17,091 nt of DNA from Bacillota bacterium (GCA_012512605.1 JAAZDX010000005.1:1-17091); one strand, 5' to 3'. Positions 7,176 through 14,723 are shown, counted from the stretch's first letter. Notes: generated by a model from the letters alone, not told the origin. Translations and numbers: made by a program.

Positions 7176-8381
7176 TTAACCCTTAGCACCCTCCTGGTGA
7201 CTGTCGGCGGTTATTCGGGAAACTTCCGGCAGGAATAAAACCAGCGCCAGCCCGATAACCGGCAAAACGCTTATCACCCATATCGAATAGGTGATGCCCC
7301 ACAAATCAGCAATCCCCCCAAGAATCGTCGCACCAAAAGCGCCAATCCCCGAACCAACCCCCAGCATTAATGCGGAAGCTAATCCAATGCGATTAAAGAG
7401 GATCCTTTGGGCATACACCACCGTAACACCAAATGTCCCGGCCACCGCCATCCCGGTTAAGATGGAAAAGACCATACCCCAGTAGCTTCCAATGTTAAAA
7501 AGCAAATAAGTGAAAGGGATGCTAAAGAGCATGGAAAAGAACAAAACCCTTTTTAGTCCAAAACGGTCGGCGAGCGGACCAGCGACTAACATCCCAACAC
7601 CACCCGAAATTAAAAACACCATCAATAATTTGCTCCCATAACTAGCGCTTTCCCCTAAATAATCCATATAATAAAGGGGGATAAAATTTAATATACCCGC
7701 GTGAATCCAGGAACGTAAAATTACAAAGACCAGCAGGATGGCCAGGGACTTCCTTGTGCTTTGTGTACTTTGGTAACCAATGTTTTTCCGTACTTCATTG
7801 GTTTCCCCATTCGGATCAGTGAACGCTTTTATCCTGGGTAGCGCAAAGGCTAAAAGCAAAGTTGTTAATAACCCCGGGATTAAGAAAAACATGGTCCCTT
7901 TTTGCCCGGCCTTGGTAATAAAATAGGTAACCAACACAGGAGCTAACCCCATTCCCGCTGTTCCACCAATTGAGAAAATAGACATGGCGGAAGCCGGCAT
8001 CTTTCCCTTGCTCAGAAGATATGTATCCTTGGAGGCTTCGGGATGATAAGCGGCGAGTCCAATCCCGGCGATAAAGATCACAAAAAGTAATAGATAATAA
8101 TTGGTGATATATCCCACCAGGGAAATAGCACCGATGGTTAGGAAAACAGCCGCTGGAAGCAACCAGTGAACCCTCTTTTTATCAATGAGCACTCCAAAAA
8201 ACGGTTGAAAAAAGGAAGAAGTCAGTTCCGCGGTTAAAAATATTAATGTGGTTTGGGTGAAATTTAATGACATGCTGCTTTTCAGATAAGTCATGATAAT
8301 TAGTAATGAGCCTGGCGCCAAGTCAATTACCATGTGACCAAGACTGAGGAGCAAATAGTAAATCCATAACATCTCTTTCAT
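7176..8381 (-). CDS. MFS transporter, fosmidomycin-resistance (Fsr)-like
   Basis: This is an integral membrane transporter of 401 residues with the usual twelve hydrophobic segments. The N-terminus (LSLGHMVIDLAPGSLL), the loop FFQPFFGVLIDKK after helix 2 and the YHPEAS motif near residue 113 match the Fsr branch of the major facilitator superfamily, whose founding member exports fosmidomycin. A loop near 190-208 rich in charged residues divides the two halves. ADRFGLKR in the second half is the repeated MFS loop motif. It is the last gene of the minus-strand series, separated from the aldolase by the 8415-8466 hairpin, so it may be weakly co-transcribed or have its own promoter. The true cargo is unknown; export of a pathway acid or an unrelated compound is equally possible. 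ATG 8372 is an alternative start. Confidence 0.85.
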   Translation of the reverse strand: MKEMLWIYYLLLSLGHMVIDLAPGSLLIIMTYLKSSMSLNFTQTTLIFLTAELTSSFFQPFFGVLIDKKRVHWLLPAAVFLTIGAISLVGYITNYYLLLFVIFIAGIGLAAYHPEASKDTYLLSKGKMPASAMSIFSIGGTAGMGLAPVLVTYFITKAGQKGTMFFLIPGLLTTLLLAFALPRIKAFTDPNGETNEVRKNIGYQSTQSTRKSLAILLVFVILRSWIHAGILNFIPLYYMDYLGESASYGSKLLMVFLISGGVGMLVAGPLADRFGLKRVLFFSMLFSIPFTYLLFNIGSYWGMVFSILTGMAVAGTFGVTVVYAQRILFNRIGLASALMLGVGSGIGAFGATILGGIADLWGITYSIWVISVLPVIGLALVLFLPEVSRITADSHQEGAKG

Positions 8382-8414
8382 CTCTCTTCTTTTATTAAAA
8401 AGTAGTTAAATGGC

Positions 8415-8466
8415 ATTATTCCCTCTTTGCGCTTTCGCCCCATGCGAAGCTGAAAGAGGGAATAAT
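8415..8466. repeat. Long hairpin between aldolase and MFS genes (terminator-like, no clean U-tract)
   Basis: ATTATTCCCTCTTT (8415-8428) and AAAGAGGGAATAAT (8453-8466) are perfect 14-base complements. Inside them GCTT-T-CGC (8431-8438) and GCGAAGC (8444-8450) add seven pairs around one bulged T and a five-base loop. On the minus strand it follows the aldolase stop by 27 bases, but the bases after the stem do not form a strong U-run. It could be a partial terminator that lets reduced transcription reach the MFS gene, or a mobile palindromic repeat. Confidence 0.65.
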
Positions 8467-8493
8467 ATTATTGGGCAACATGGTGCCAGCATG

Positions 8494-9255
8494 CTAAAGA
8501 ACAGCCTTTACGACGCTGACCAATTTATCGAGGATCAGACCAACATCTACCGAATAGGAAATATATCCAACACCGCGCCGGATCCATTCTTTGGCAGCTT
8601 CGGGAGTCTCTACAAAAGTACCAATTACTTTATTTTTTTCTTCGGCTTTTTTAACGATGGAGAGCATTTTCGCTACCAAGTCAGGGTGATCAACTTGCCC
8701 CGGAATACCCATCGATTGAGAAAGGTCATAAGGCCCGATAAAGAGTACGTCAATGCCTTCTACTTCAAGAATGTCATCAAGGTTATTGACGCCTTCAACC
8801 CCTTCTAAATGAGCGATCACCGTCAGGTTTTCATTGGCAAACTTAAAATATTCGTCCTTTGGCATCCGCGAATACTGCGCCGCCCGTACAAACCGGCAGA
8901 CTCCCCGGTTGCCCTTGGGGTAGTACCGGCAGGCCTGTGCCAGCTTTTCTGCTTGCTCTTTAGTGTTGATCTCGGGCACTTGGATCCCATGGGCCCCAAT
9001 ATCCAACGCTCTTAAGATATAATGTTCTTCGTTTGTTGGTACGCGAACTACCGGGCTAATACCCACTAATTCGCAGGCACGAATCGCGTTCTGCGCCGAC
9101 TCGTAGGTCAGCGGTCCGTGTTCAAGATCGATAATGGCATAATCAAAACCGGCTAACCCAATTAGCTCGTAGATGGCCGGATCGGACAATTTACAGAACG
9201 GGCCAAGCACTACTTCCCTTTTCAAAAGTTTTTCCAGCAGTTTATAGTGAGCCAT
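8494..9255 (-). CDS. HpcH/HpaI-family aldolase
   Basis: This is a metal-dependent class II aldolase of the HpaI type, which typically cleaves 4-hydroxy-2-oxo acids to pyruvate plus an aldehyde. The 253 residues match the family length. The catalytic and metal positions are in place: IDLEHG (H46), VVRVP (R71), HLEGVEG (E151) and FIGPYDLSQSMG (D177), matching His45, Arg70, Glu149 and Asp175 of E. coli HpaI. GAHGIQVPE is the usual substrate-carboxylate loop. The start ATG has GGGGAGAG upstream. It is the last enzyme of the catabolic operon, 54 bases after the RidA gene. A small hairpin in that spacer (CGCCT 9280-9284, AGGCG 9293-9297) is noted. The operon context suggests it acts on a keto acid made by the preceding enzymes; GarL-like or macrophomate-synthase-like specificity cannot be excluded. 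Confidence 0.9.
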   Translation of the reverse strand: MAHYKLLEKLLKREVVLGPFCKLSDPAIYELIGLAGFDYAIIDLEHGPLTYESAQNAIRACELVGISPVVRVPTNEEHYILRALDIGAHGIQVPEINTKEQAEKLAQACRYYPKGNRGVCRFVRAAQYSRMPKDEYFKFANENLTVIAHLEGVEGVNNLDDILEVEGIDVLFIGPYDLSQSMGIPGQVDHPDLVAKMLSIVKKAEEKNKVIGTFVETPEAAKEWIRRGVGYISYSVDVGLILDKLVSVVKAVL

Positions 9256-9309
9256 ATTCTCTCCCCTTCACCATCGTTTCGCCTAAGGCCAAAGGCGTAA
9301 TAAAACAAT

Positions 9310-9771
9310 TCAGTCTTCTACCTCTACGATCATTTCAATCTCAACCGGAGTATCGAAAGGAAGTTCATTACAGGATAAGGCACAGCGGGAATGTTTACCC
9401 TTCTCGCCAAACACTTCGACCAAAAATTCAGAGGCGCCGTTAATGACAAAGGGTTGCCGCACAAAACCCTCCGCGCTATTCACATAGCCATGTAAATTTA
9501 CTATCTGTTTAACTTTATCAAGGTCGCCAATGGCACTTTTTAGAACTGCTAATAAATTTATGGCCGTGGTCCGCGCGGCTGCGTAAGCTTCTTCCTCAGT
9601 TACCTCCCTGCCAACTTTCCCTTTATATTGTAGTTCACCGTTAATTCTACAGTCCTGCCCTGAAATAAAGATCAAGTTACCTGTCCTTTTAAAAGGAACA
9701 TAGGCTGCTACCGGTTTGGCCGCTTCAGGTAATTTAACACCAAGTTCCTCCAGTTTTTTTTCGATTTCCAC
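9310..9771 (-). CDS. RidA family protein (YjgF/YER057c/UK114; enamine/imine deaminase)
   Basis: RidA proteins hydrolyse reactive enamine/imine intermediates, such as those released by PLP-dependent dehydratases, to keto acids and ammonia. The 153 residues are longer than classical RidA (about 128) and fit the long subgroup with an N-terminal extension: LGVKLPEAAKPVAAY, then NLIFISGQ, TEEEAYAAAR, INLLAVLKSAIGDLDKV, NGASEFLVEVFGEKGKHSR and NELPFDTPVEIE. R129 aligns with the substrate-binding Arg105 of E. coli RidA, so deaminase activity is plausible. The start is GTG, eight bases after GGAGG. The gene begins 12 bases after the DapA-like stop, tight enough for coupled expression. Sitting in the same operon as a PLP lyase homologue, it suggests a pathway step that releases an enamine. 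Confidence 0.92.
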   Translation of the reverse strand: MEIEKKLEELGVKLPEAAKPVAAYVPFKRTGNLIFISGQDCRINGELQYKGKVGREVTEEEAYAAARTTAINLLAVLKSAIGDLDKVKQIVNLHGYVNSAEGFVRQPFVINGASEFLVEVFGEKGKHSRCALSCNELPFDTPVEIEMIVEVED

Positions 9772-9783
9772 AGTCTCTCCCTC

Positions 9784-10689
9784 CTAGTTTAGTTCTTCTG
9801 CTAACCGGGTGTAGTAAAGCTCAAAAAGCTTAAGCGCCGCTTCATCCGGGATATAAGTGGGTTTTCGGCAGTAATCCGCGGAAATAACTCCCCTCCGCTT
9901 TAAGATTATTTTTTCCCAGAGAATGATCATCTCAATTGATTGAAAAATTAGATTTAACAAGGGAATTAGGCGGTTATGCAAGCTAATCGCCTCATTAAGC
10001 TTGCTTTGACGGTGATAATGGTAAATGCGGCAATAAAGATCGGTCAAGGAGGAACCGGGCATGACGCCAACGGCACCCCGTTGCAGAGCATCGATCATCT
10101 GAAGGCCAGCGTAACCCACTAAGGTTTCCACCGGTGAACGCTTGGCTTTTAAGACTTCTGAGATCATCGGGCCTGGTGGTTTACACTCGATCTTTAAATA
10201 CTGTAAGTTATCCCTGGTTGCCATCAACCCGGCCAGTTCCGCACCGTCAATAGTTATTCCGGTTTCCTGCGGTGCATACTGGACCATAATCGGGAGCTGA
10301 ACCGCTTCGGCAACCGCTTGAACATGATTGAAGAAGGCTTCTTTTCCCGCAGGGATGAGAAAGGGCGGTAAAACCATTATAGCATCAGCGCCGTCCTTTT
10401 CCATCTCAACCGCTTTCGAAACGGCCAAATCAGTACTTTGTTCGTTAATTGTGGCAATAATTGGAACCCGACCTTGGGTCTCTTCTACCGCGATGCGCAA
10501 CATTTGCCGTTTTTCCTCTTCGGAAAGCTTATAGAACTCGGTGGCAAACCCAAAAAGAGCGATCCCATGCGCCCCTTGCTCAATTTGGAAGTTGATCAGG
10601 CGACGCAGATCGTGATAATTGACTTCCCCGGTATCATCAAAGGGTGCCGCAAGCACTGGAATAATCCCGTGCAGTTTAAAGTAGGTCAT
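9784..10689 (-). CDS. DapA/NAL superfamily Schiff-base aldolase or lyase, not a true dihydrodipicolinate synthase
   Basis: Members of this TIM-barrel family form a Schiff base between a lysine and a 2-oxo acid such as pyruvate, for aldol addition, cleavage or dehydration. The 301 residues match the family. Catalytic candidates are K166 (YLKIEC) and Y138 (MVQYAP); the C-terminal core GYAGLQ and GAVGVMPGSS is typical. Compared with E. coli DHDPS, the GTTGE loop reads GFATE (47-51), so Thr44 becomes Phe. The region of Tyr107 reads PPFLIP, with no Tyr. The loop after Tyr133 is one residue shorter and Arg138 is replaced by Glu. The proton relay and aspartate-semialdehyde carboxylate site are therefore missing. 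It lies 36 bases after the PLP enzyme and 12 before RidA, consistent with a catabolic lyase or dehydratase of a keto acid. The exact substrate is unknown. Confidence 0.88.
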   Translation of the reverse strand: MTYFKLHGIIPVLAAPFDDTGEVNYHDLRRLINFQIEQGAHGIALFGFATEFYKLSEEEKRQMLRIAVEETQGRVPIIATINEQSTDLAVSKAVEMEKDGADAIMVLPPFLIPAGKEAFFNHVQAVAEAVQLPIMVQYAPQETGITIDGAELAGLMATRDNLQYLKIECKPPGPMISEVLKAKRSPVETLVGYAGLQMIDALQRGAVGVMPGSSLTDLYCRIYHYHRQSKLNEAISLHNRLIPLLNLIFQSIEMIILWEKIILKRRGVISADYCRKPTYIPDEAALKLFELYYTRLAEELN

Positions 10690-10725
10690 CCTTATCTTCC
10701 CCTTTCTCGCTTAAAGACCTGCCCC

Positions 10726-11940
10726 TCATTTCGCATCGATGAGCCTTTCCGCTTCTTCGACTGAAGACACAACTGGCAAATCGGGTAGGGTCTTGCCATA
10801 GGAAGCATTATCTTTAAAGCCTGAACCAGTGACCACACTCACAACCAGTTCGGTAGGTTTAATAATCTTCATCGCCATGAGTTTTTCCACGGCGGCAATG
10901 GATGCCGCTCCGGTCGTTTCCGCATAGATGCCCTCCAGTCTTGCCAGATCTTGGGAAGCACGAATAAGCTCTTGGTCACTGACGGCAATCGCATAACCGT
11001 TCGATTGCTTAATTGCCCAGAGCGTATAATCCCCATCTTGTTCATAACCGGCTAATGAATCGCTAATTCCCGAGGCAATCGTCTCCGTCCTCTCCCAGGC
11101 CACTACCTTCGTTCCGGTCATAAAGGCCCGAACAATCGGCGCACACCCTTCGGCCTGTACCCCAATGAACCGTGGAATTTTGGTGATGAGACCGATTTCT
11201 TTAAGTTCACAAAAGCCCTTATACATTCCGACTAACAAGGGCCCGGAGGCAATCGGAATTAATATCCAATCCGGCAGTTCACCCTGTAATTGTTCCCAAA
11301 GCTCGTAGGCAACGGTTTTGTTCGCTTCCGTCGGGTAAGGACTGGCAAAGGTCGAGGTCAAATTGGACCACCCGCGACGTTCACTGATCTCTTTTGCGAT
11401 GTGGTATGCGTTACTAAATTCCCCTCCCACCTGGACAACTTGCGCCCCGTACATTCTAATCTGCGTTAACTTATCTTGCGGCACAGATGCCGGTACAAAA
11501 ATATAGCATTCGAGACCGGCACGGGCTGCGTAGGCAGCAACGCTTGCCCCGGCATTACCGCTGGATGAAGTGGTGACGGTTTTTGCCCCTAATTCCCGCG
11601 CCTTTGAGACCGCGACCGAGATCGGCCGGTCTTTAAAAGAACCGGTTGGTTCCACCGTTTCATTTTTCACATATAAATTTAGATTCAGGTTTTCACCCAA
11701 ACGTGGTACAGATAGTAGCGGCGTCCACCCTTCGCCTAAGGAGATGACGGATCGGGGGTCCCTCACCGGTAATAGTTCCATATACGCCCACATTCCCGGA
11801 AAGGCCGCTTTGTTAAGCTTGGATAAGCCGTGGTAATCGTAGATTACATCTAAGATGCCACCGCATTTCTCACAGGTATAAAGCTTGGTTAATTCGTACT
11901 TTGCAGCACATAAAATACATTGGGCATGGATGGCTCGCAT
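10726..11940 (-). CDS. Threonine-synthase-like PLP-dependent enzyme with N-terminal zinc ribbon
   Basis: This is a fold-type II PLP enzyme of 404 residues. Residues 8-26 form a rubredoxin-like zinc knuckle (CILC, CEKC). PTGSFKDR (98-105) holds the PLP lysine K103, SSSGNAG (125-131) is the phosphate/asparagine loop, and VTGSGFKD near the C-terminus completes the cofactor site. The closest well-known family is ThrC (O-phosphohomoserine to threonine). No homoserine dehydrogenase or kinase gene is nearby. The neighbours are a TRAP transporter, a DapA-like lyase, RidA and an aldolase, so I infer a catabolic beta- or gamma-elimination/replacement role whose enamine product RidA would clear. True ThrC function cannot be excluded from sequence alone. 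It starts at an ATG 17 bases after dctM, behind AAAGGGGAT, and is part of the same operon. Confidence 0.85.
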   Translation of the reverse strand: MRAIHAQCILCAAKYELTKLYTCEKCGGILDVIYDYHGLSKLNKAAFPGMWAYMELLPVRDPRSVISLGEGWTPLLSVPRLGENLNLNLYVKNETVEPTGSFKDRPISVAVSKARELGAKTVTTSSSGNAGASVAAYAARAGLECYIFVPASVPQDKLTQIRMYGAQVVQVGGEFSNAYHIAKEISERRGWSNLTSTFASPYPTEANKTVAYELWEQLQGELPDWILIPIASGPLLVGMYKGFCELKEIGLITKIPRFIGVQAEGCAPIVRAFMTGTKVVAWERTETIASGISDSLAGYEQDGDYTLWAIKQSNGYAIAVSDQELIRASQDLARLEGIYAETTGAASIAAVEKLMAMKIIKPTELVVSVVTGSGFKDNASYGKTLPDLPVVSSVEEAERLIDAK

Positions 11941-11957
11941 TGATCAGATCCCCTTTG

Positions 11958-13247
11958 TTAGTTGATAAGCCCCAGAAGTTTAGGAATAAACATGGTGGTT
12001 GCTGGAACATAAGTTATAAGGAAAAGAACGGCAATTTCGACCAGGATGAACGGAAAGACCTCTTTAATGATCTCATTAAATTTCACCTTAGCCACAGCAG
12101 AGCTCACAAACAAACAAGCGCCCAACGGGGGGGTAATTAACCCAATATTAAGATTAACGCACATTAAGATCCCGATGTGGAGAGGGTGAACACCGACGTT
12201 GATTGCGATTGGTGCCAAAACGGGAGCAAGGATAATTAGAGCAGCAGTAATATCCATAAACATTCCGACAATAAGCAATAAGATATTTATGATTAACAAC
12301 GTAATGAATTGGCTACCGCCGGCAATCGTGATAAAGATCTCCGCCAATTGCTGCGGAACATTATCTACCGCTAAAAGCCAGGCAAAAACGGACCCGGCAC
12401 CAAGAATGATCATCACCGAACCACTGGTCCGAAAGGCGCCTTTCAAGGAGAGAATTATATCTTTCATCGTTAGATTACGGTAGATGACAAAGCCCACGAA
12501 GAGAGCATAAGCCACCGCGACCGCCGCCGCTTCAGTTGGCGTGAAGATACCAAACATAATCCCGCCGAGAATAATCGCGGGCATCATTAAAGGAACAATC
12601 CCTTGGACCAGACTCTTCCCGGCTTCTTTGACCGTCGGCACCTCGCCTTTGGGATAGCCCCGTTTTTTCGAGATAAAATGGTTAACGATCATCATCCCCA
12701 AAGCGATTAAGAATCCGGGAATAATCCCCGCCGCAAACATCCCGGCGATTGACACATTCATCATCGCGCCGTAAATGACCATGATAATACTGGGTGGAAT
12801 GATCGGCCCAACCACTGCCGAAGCCGCCGTCATCGCCGCAGCGTAACTTCTTTTGTATCCGGCCCGACTCATCATCTCGATCTCGATCGGTCCCACCGCT
12901 GCCACGTCCGCCACCGCTGAACCGGAGATCCCGGCAAAAAAGACACTAGCCAAAACATTGACATGGCCAAGTCCGCCCCGTAACCAGCCGACCAAAGTAA
13001 TGGCCAGATTAACCAGACGATCGGTGATTCCAGTTCGCGTCATAATCTCGCCGGCAAGCATAAAAAAGGGCATTGCCATGACCGGAAAAGAGTTTAAACC
13101 GGAAAATAAAGTCTGGGGGATTAAGTGGATAAATTCAATTTTATCAAGGAGAATGAAACCGAGTAAACTGGCAAAACCCAAAGCGAAACTGATCGGGATA
13201 CCGGTTATGATTAATAACAAAAGGATCGGTAATAGCCAAACACCCAT
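11958..13247 (-). CDS. dctM: TRAP transporter large permease (DctM)
   Basis: This is the large membrane subunit of a tripartite ATP-independent periplasmic-type transporter, which uses the sodium gradient to import carboxylates and related solutes. The 429 residues are the usual DctM length and contain about twelve hydrophobic segments. Family signatures are FPVMAMPFFMLAGEIM (about 54-69), SVFFAGISGSAVADVAA (about 101-117), SAVVGPIIPPSIIM (about 143-156), GIFTPTEAAAVAVAYA (about 231-246) and the C-terminal NIGLITPPLG. The start ATG has AAAGGTGAT upstream. It follows dctQ by 46 bases. The matching binding protein gene is present only as a 3' fragment, so import by this unit is doubtful unless another DctP serves it. 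Confidence 0.95.
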   Translation of the reverse strand: MGVWLLPILLLLIITGIPISFALGFASLLGFILLDKIEFIHLIPQTLFSGLNSFPVMAMPFFMLAGEIMTRTGITDRLVNLAITLVGWLRGGLGHVNVLASVFFAGISGSAVADVAAVGPIEIEMMSRAGYKRSYAAAMTAASAVVGPIIPPSIIMVIYGAMMNVSIAGMFAAGIIPGFLIALGMMIVNHFISKKRGYPKGEVPTVKEAGKSLVQGIVPLMMPAIILGGIMFGIFTPTEAAAVAVAYALFVGFVIYRNLTMKDIILSLKGAFRTSGSVMIILGAGSVFAWLLAVDNVPQQLAEIFITIAGGSQFITLLIINILLLIVGMFMDITAALIILAPVLAPIAINVGVHPLHIGILMCVNLNIGLITPPLGACLFVSSAVAKVKFNEIIKEVFPFILVEIAVLFLITYVPATTMFIPKLLGLIN

Positions 13248-13293
13248 TGCTACATCACCTTTCTTTATATGCTAAATTTATTGGACCAGTGCA

Positions 13294-13788
13294 TTATACC
13301 TCTTTACGGCGTTCCTTAATGAGATGCAAGCAAAACTGGCAGAGGGCAAGCAGACCGCCAACAGGAACAGACAACTGCGGAATCGTCATGGAGCTTCCCA
13401 ATGCCCCCGTCCTCCGGAACTGACCTGAATTAATCGCGTAGTCAAACCCCCAAATAATTGCGACCAGTAAAAAGACGATCACACCGGTATTGGCCACCAA
13501 TTTACAGAGCTTCTGCAGAAAGGGGGGCATTTTCTCCACGAAAAAAGTCAAGGAGGGGTGTTCATTATATTTTATCGTAATTCCCATCCCCAAATAGCCC
13601 AACCAGATCATTCCGTAGATTGCCAACTCTTCCGCCCAAACTAAAGGATTCACTAATACATACCGGAAAAAGACTCCCAACAAGACAGAGATAACCATCA
13701 CGATAAAGACGGAAATTCCAAAAAAGTTGGTAACCTTTTCAAGCCATTTATCAAATTGATGAAAAAAGGTGTTTTCTTTTGGCTGCAT
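13294..13788 (-). CDS. dctQ: TRAP transporter small permease (DctQ)
   Basis: This is the small four-helix membrane subunit that pairs with DctM. The 164 residues show four hydrophobic segments and the DctQ signature FFRYVLVNPLVWAEELAIY followed by a second-helix region WLGYLGMG. ATG 13788 (MQPKENTFF) is chosen because GGAGG lies eight bases before it. The 12 residues that an upstream TTG at 13824 would add are encoded by the 3' arm of the hairpin at 13808-13842 and are not family-like. The ribosome site is immediately downstream of that hairpin, which may set dctQM expression below that of the upstream binding protein. Confidence 0.93.
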   Translation of the reverse strand: MQPKENTFFHQFDKWLEKVTNFFGISVFIVMVISVLLGVFFRYVLVNPLVWAEELAIYGMIWLGYLGMGITIKYNEHPSLTFFVEKMPPFLQKLCKLVANTGVIVFLLVAIIWGFDYAINSGQFRRTGALGSSMTIPQLSVPVGGLLALCQFCLHLIKERRKEV

Positions 13789-13807
13789 CAAATAATCCTC
13801 CTGTTGT

Positions 13808-13842
13808 CCGAAGGAGTTAGCCAAAACAGCTAACTCCTTCGG
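13808..13842 (-). repeat. Perfect 14-bp stem hairpin between dctP remnant and dctQ
   Basis: CCGAAGGAGTTAGC (13808-13821) and GCTAACTCCTTCGG (13829-13842) are exact complements around a seven-base loop. On the transcribed minus strand the stem starts 11 bases after the dctP stop and ends just before the dctQ ribosome site. No U-tract follows, so it is not a standard terminator. Intercistronic hairpins after a binding-protein gene are known (for example malE-malF) to stabilise the upstream mRNA and give excess binding protein. The same role is inferred here. Confidence 0.7.
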
Positions 13843-13853
13843 TTATTGCTAAT

Positions 13854-14285
13854 TTAGAATTTACCCTCTGCTTCCTTTACCGCCGCCAAAATTTCATCGA
13901 CCCAAGCGGCACCATATTGTTTCTTCAACATCTCAATTACCGGCGGTTGCGCTAAGCGCCGCATTTCAGCAACGGCTTCAGGAGCGGGAGTGATAATTTC
14001 CATGCCTTTTTCGCGGAGAAATTCAAGGCCGTTTGCTTCCATGATTCGGTTCATCCCGCGGGCGGTGATTGCGGCTTCTCGGCCGGCAATGATCAGAGCG
14101 TTCTGATAATCGGTGGGCAGGGAATTAAACCATTTGTCATTGATCATCAGGTACATCGCCCCGTAAATATGGTTGGTAAGGGAGAGATATTTTTGGACTT
14201 CATACATGCGGAAAGTAATCATCGCGCTGATGGGGTTGAAGTGTCCGTCAATAACCCCGGTCTGTAACGAGGTATATAATTTACC
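13854..14285 (-). pseudogene. dctP: TRAP solute-binding protein DctP, 3' remnant only
   Basis: About 143 C-terminal residues of a DctP-family binding protein remain, where the family usually has about 330-350. The in-frame sequence upstream of the ATG at 14222 still reads LYTSLQTGVIDG and FNPISAM, a strongly conserved internal DctP segment, so that ATG is not a natural start. Conservation continues through FRMYEVQKYLSLTNH and NDKWFNSLP to the normal helical tail. Missing are the signal peptide, the first lobe and the conserved substrate-carboxylate arginine. Upstream of about 14285 the frame dissolves into antisense-free noise because the DNA there codes for the deacylase remnant in another frame. 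As written it cannot make a functional, exported binding protein. A deletion in the genome or an assembly join are both possible. Confidence 0.85.
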
Positions 14286-14698
14286 GCAGGCTTGGCTGCG
14301 GACAATGCCGTTAAGTATTCTGAAAAAGTAGACCAGTTCCAGGTCTCCGTCTTTCCCAAGGTCGGTAACAAGTATGTACGAAGTAAATCCATTGTCTCTG
14401 GTGCGGACGGGGCCGGACTAAAACCACAATTACCGATGACTTCCGTTGTTACGCCCTGTAAGACCTTAGCGTAACTTTCGGGCTGGTTAAGCAGGGCAAA
14501 ATCGGCGTGGCTATGAAAATCGATAAACCCGGGACAGACAACCTCCCCGGCCGCCTCAATCACTTTGTAGGCTTCACCCGCTTCAATCTTACCGATGGTT
14601 TTGATCTTACCGTCCGCAACTCCGATATCAGCTTGGAATGGTTCGTTACCTAAACCGTCATAAATTAAACCGTCTTTAATTGCCAGATCATACAACAC
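14219..14698 (-). pseudogene. N-acyl-D-amino-acid deacylase (D-aminoacylase), 5' remnant only
   Basis: About 139 N-terminal residues of an amidohydrolase-superfamily D-aminoacylase remain, against roughly 480-530 in intact members. These enzymes remove the acyl group from N-acyl-D-amino acids using a zinc centre. Visible parts are the small beta domain (DLAIKDGLIYDGLGN), PGFIDFHSHAD with the HxH metal motif, and GVTTEVIGNCGFSPAP with the metal-ligand cysteine. Homology ends at about KPAVN. The following 20 or so codons (YIPRYRPGLL to the TGA at 14219-14221) are out-of-frame dctP sequence. The start is GTG 14698 behind GGGGGACAAG, 25 bases after gntR. The later metal ligands, the barrel and the catalytic Asp are absent, so it should be inactive. 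Confidence 0.85.
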
Positions 14699-14723
14699 CT
14701 TGTCCCCCTTTTTGCTTCACTTC

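Noticed and set aside
8410..8808. 132-codon ORF on the + strand opposite the aldolase
   Set aside because: It is antisense to a well-conserved aldolase, begins inside the hairpin, has no ribosome site and no family-like composition.
9784..11940. thrC and dapA homologues as an amino acid biosynthesis operon
   Set aside because: The DapA-like protein lacks DHDPS residues, no hom, thrB, asd or dapB genes are present, and the neighbours are catabolic.
13808..13842. Intrinsic terminator after dctP
   Set aside because: There is no U-tract after the stem and the dctQ ribosome site follows at once.
14219..14222. ATGA stop-start overlap as translational coupling between the deacylase and a short binding protein
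   Set aside because: The codons upstream of that ATG in its own frame still encode conserved DctP sequence, so the ATG is an internal Met and the overlap is accidental.
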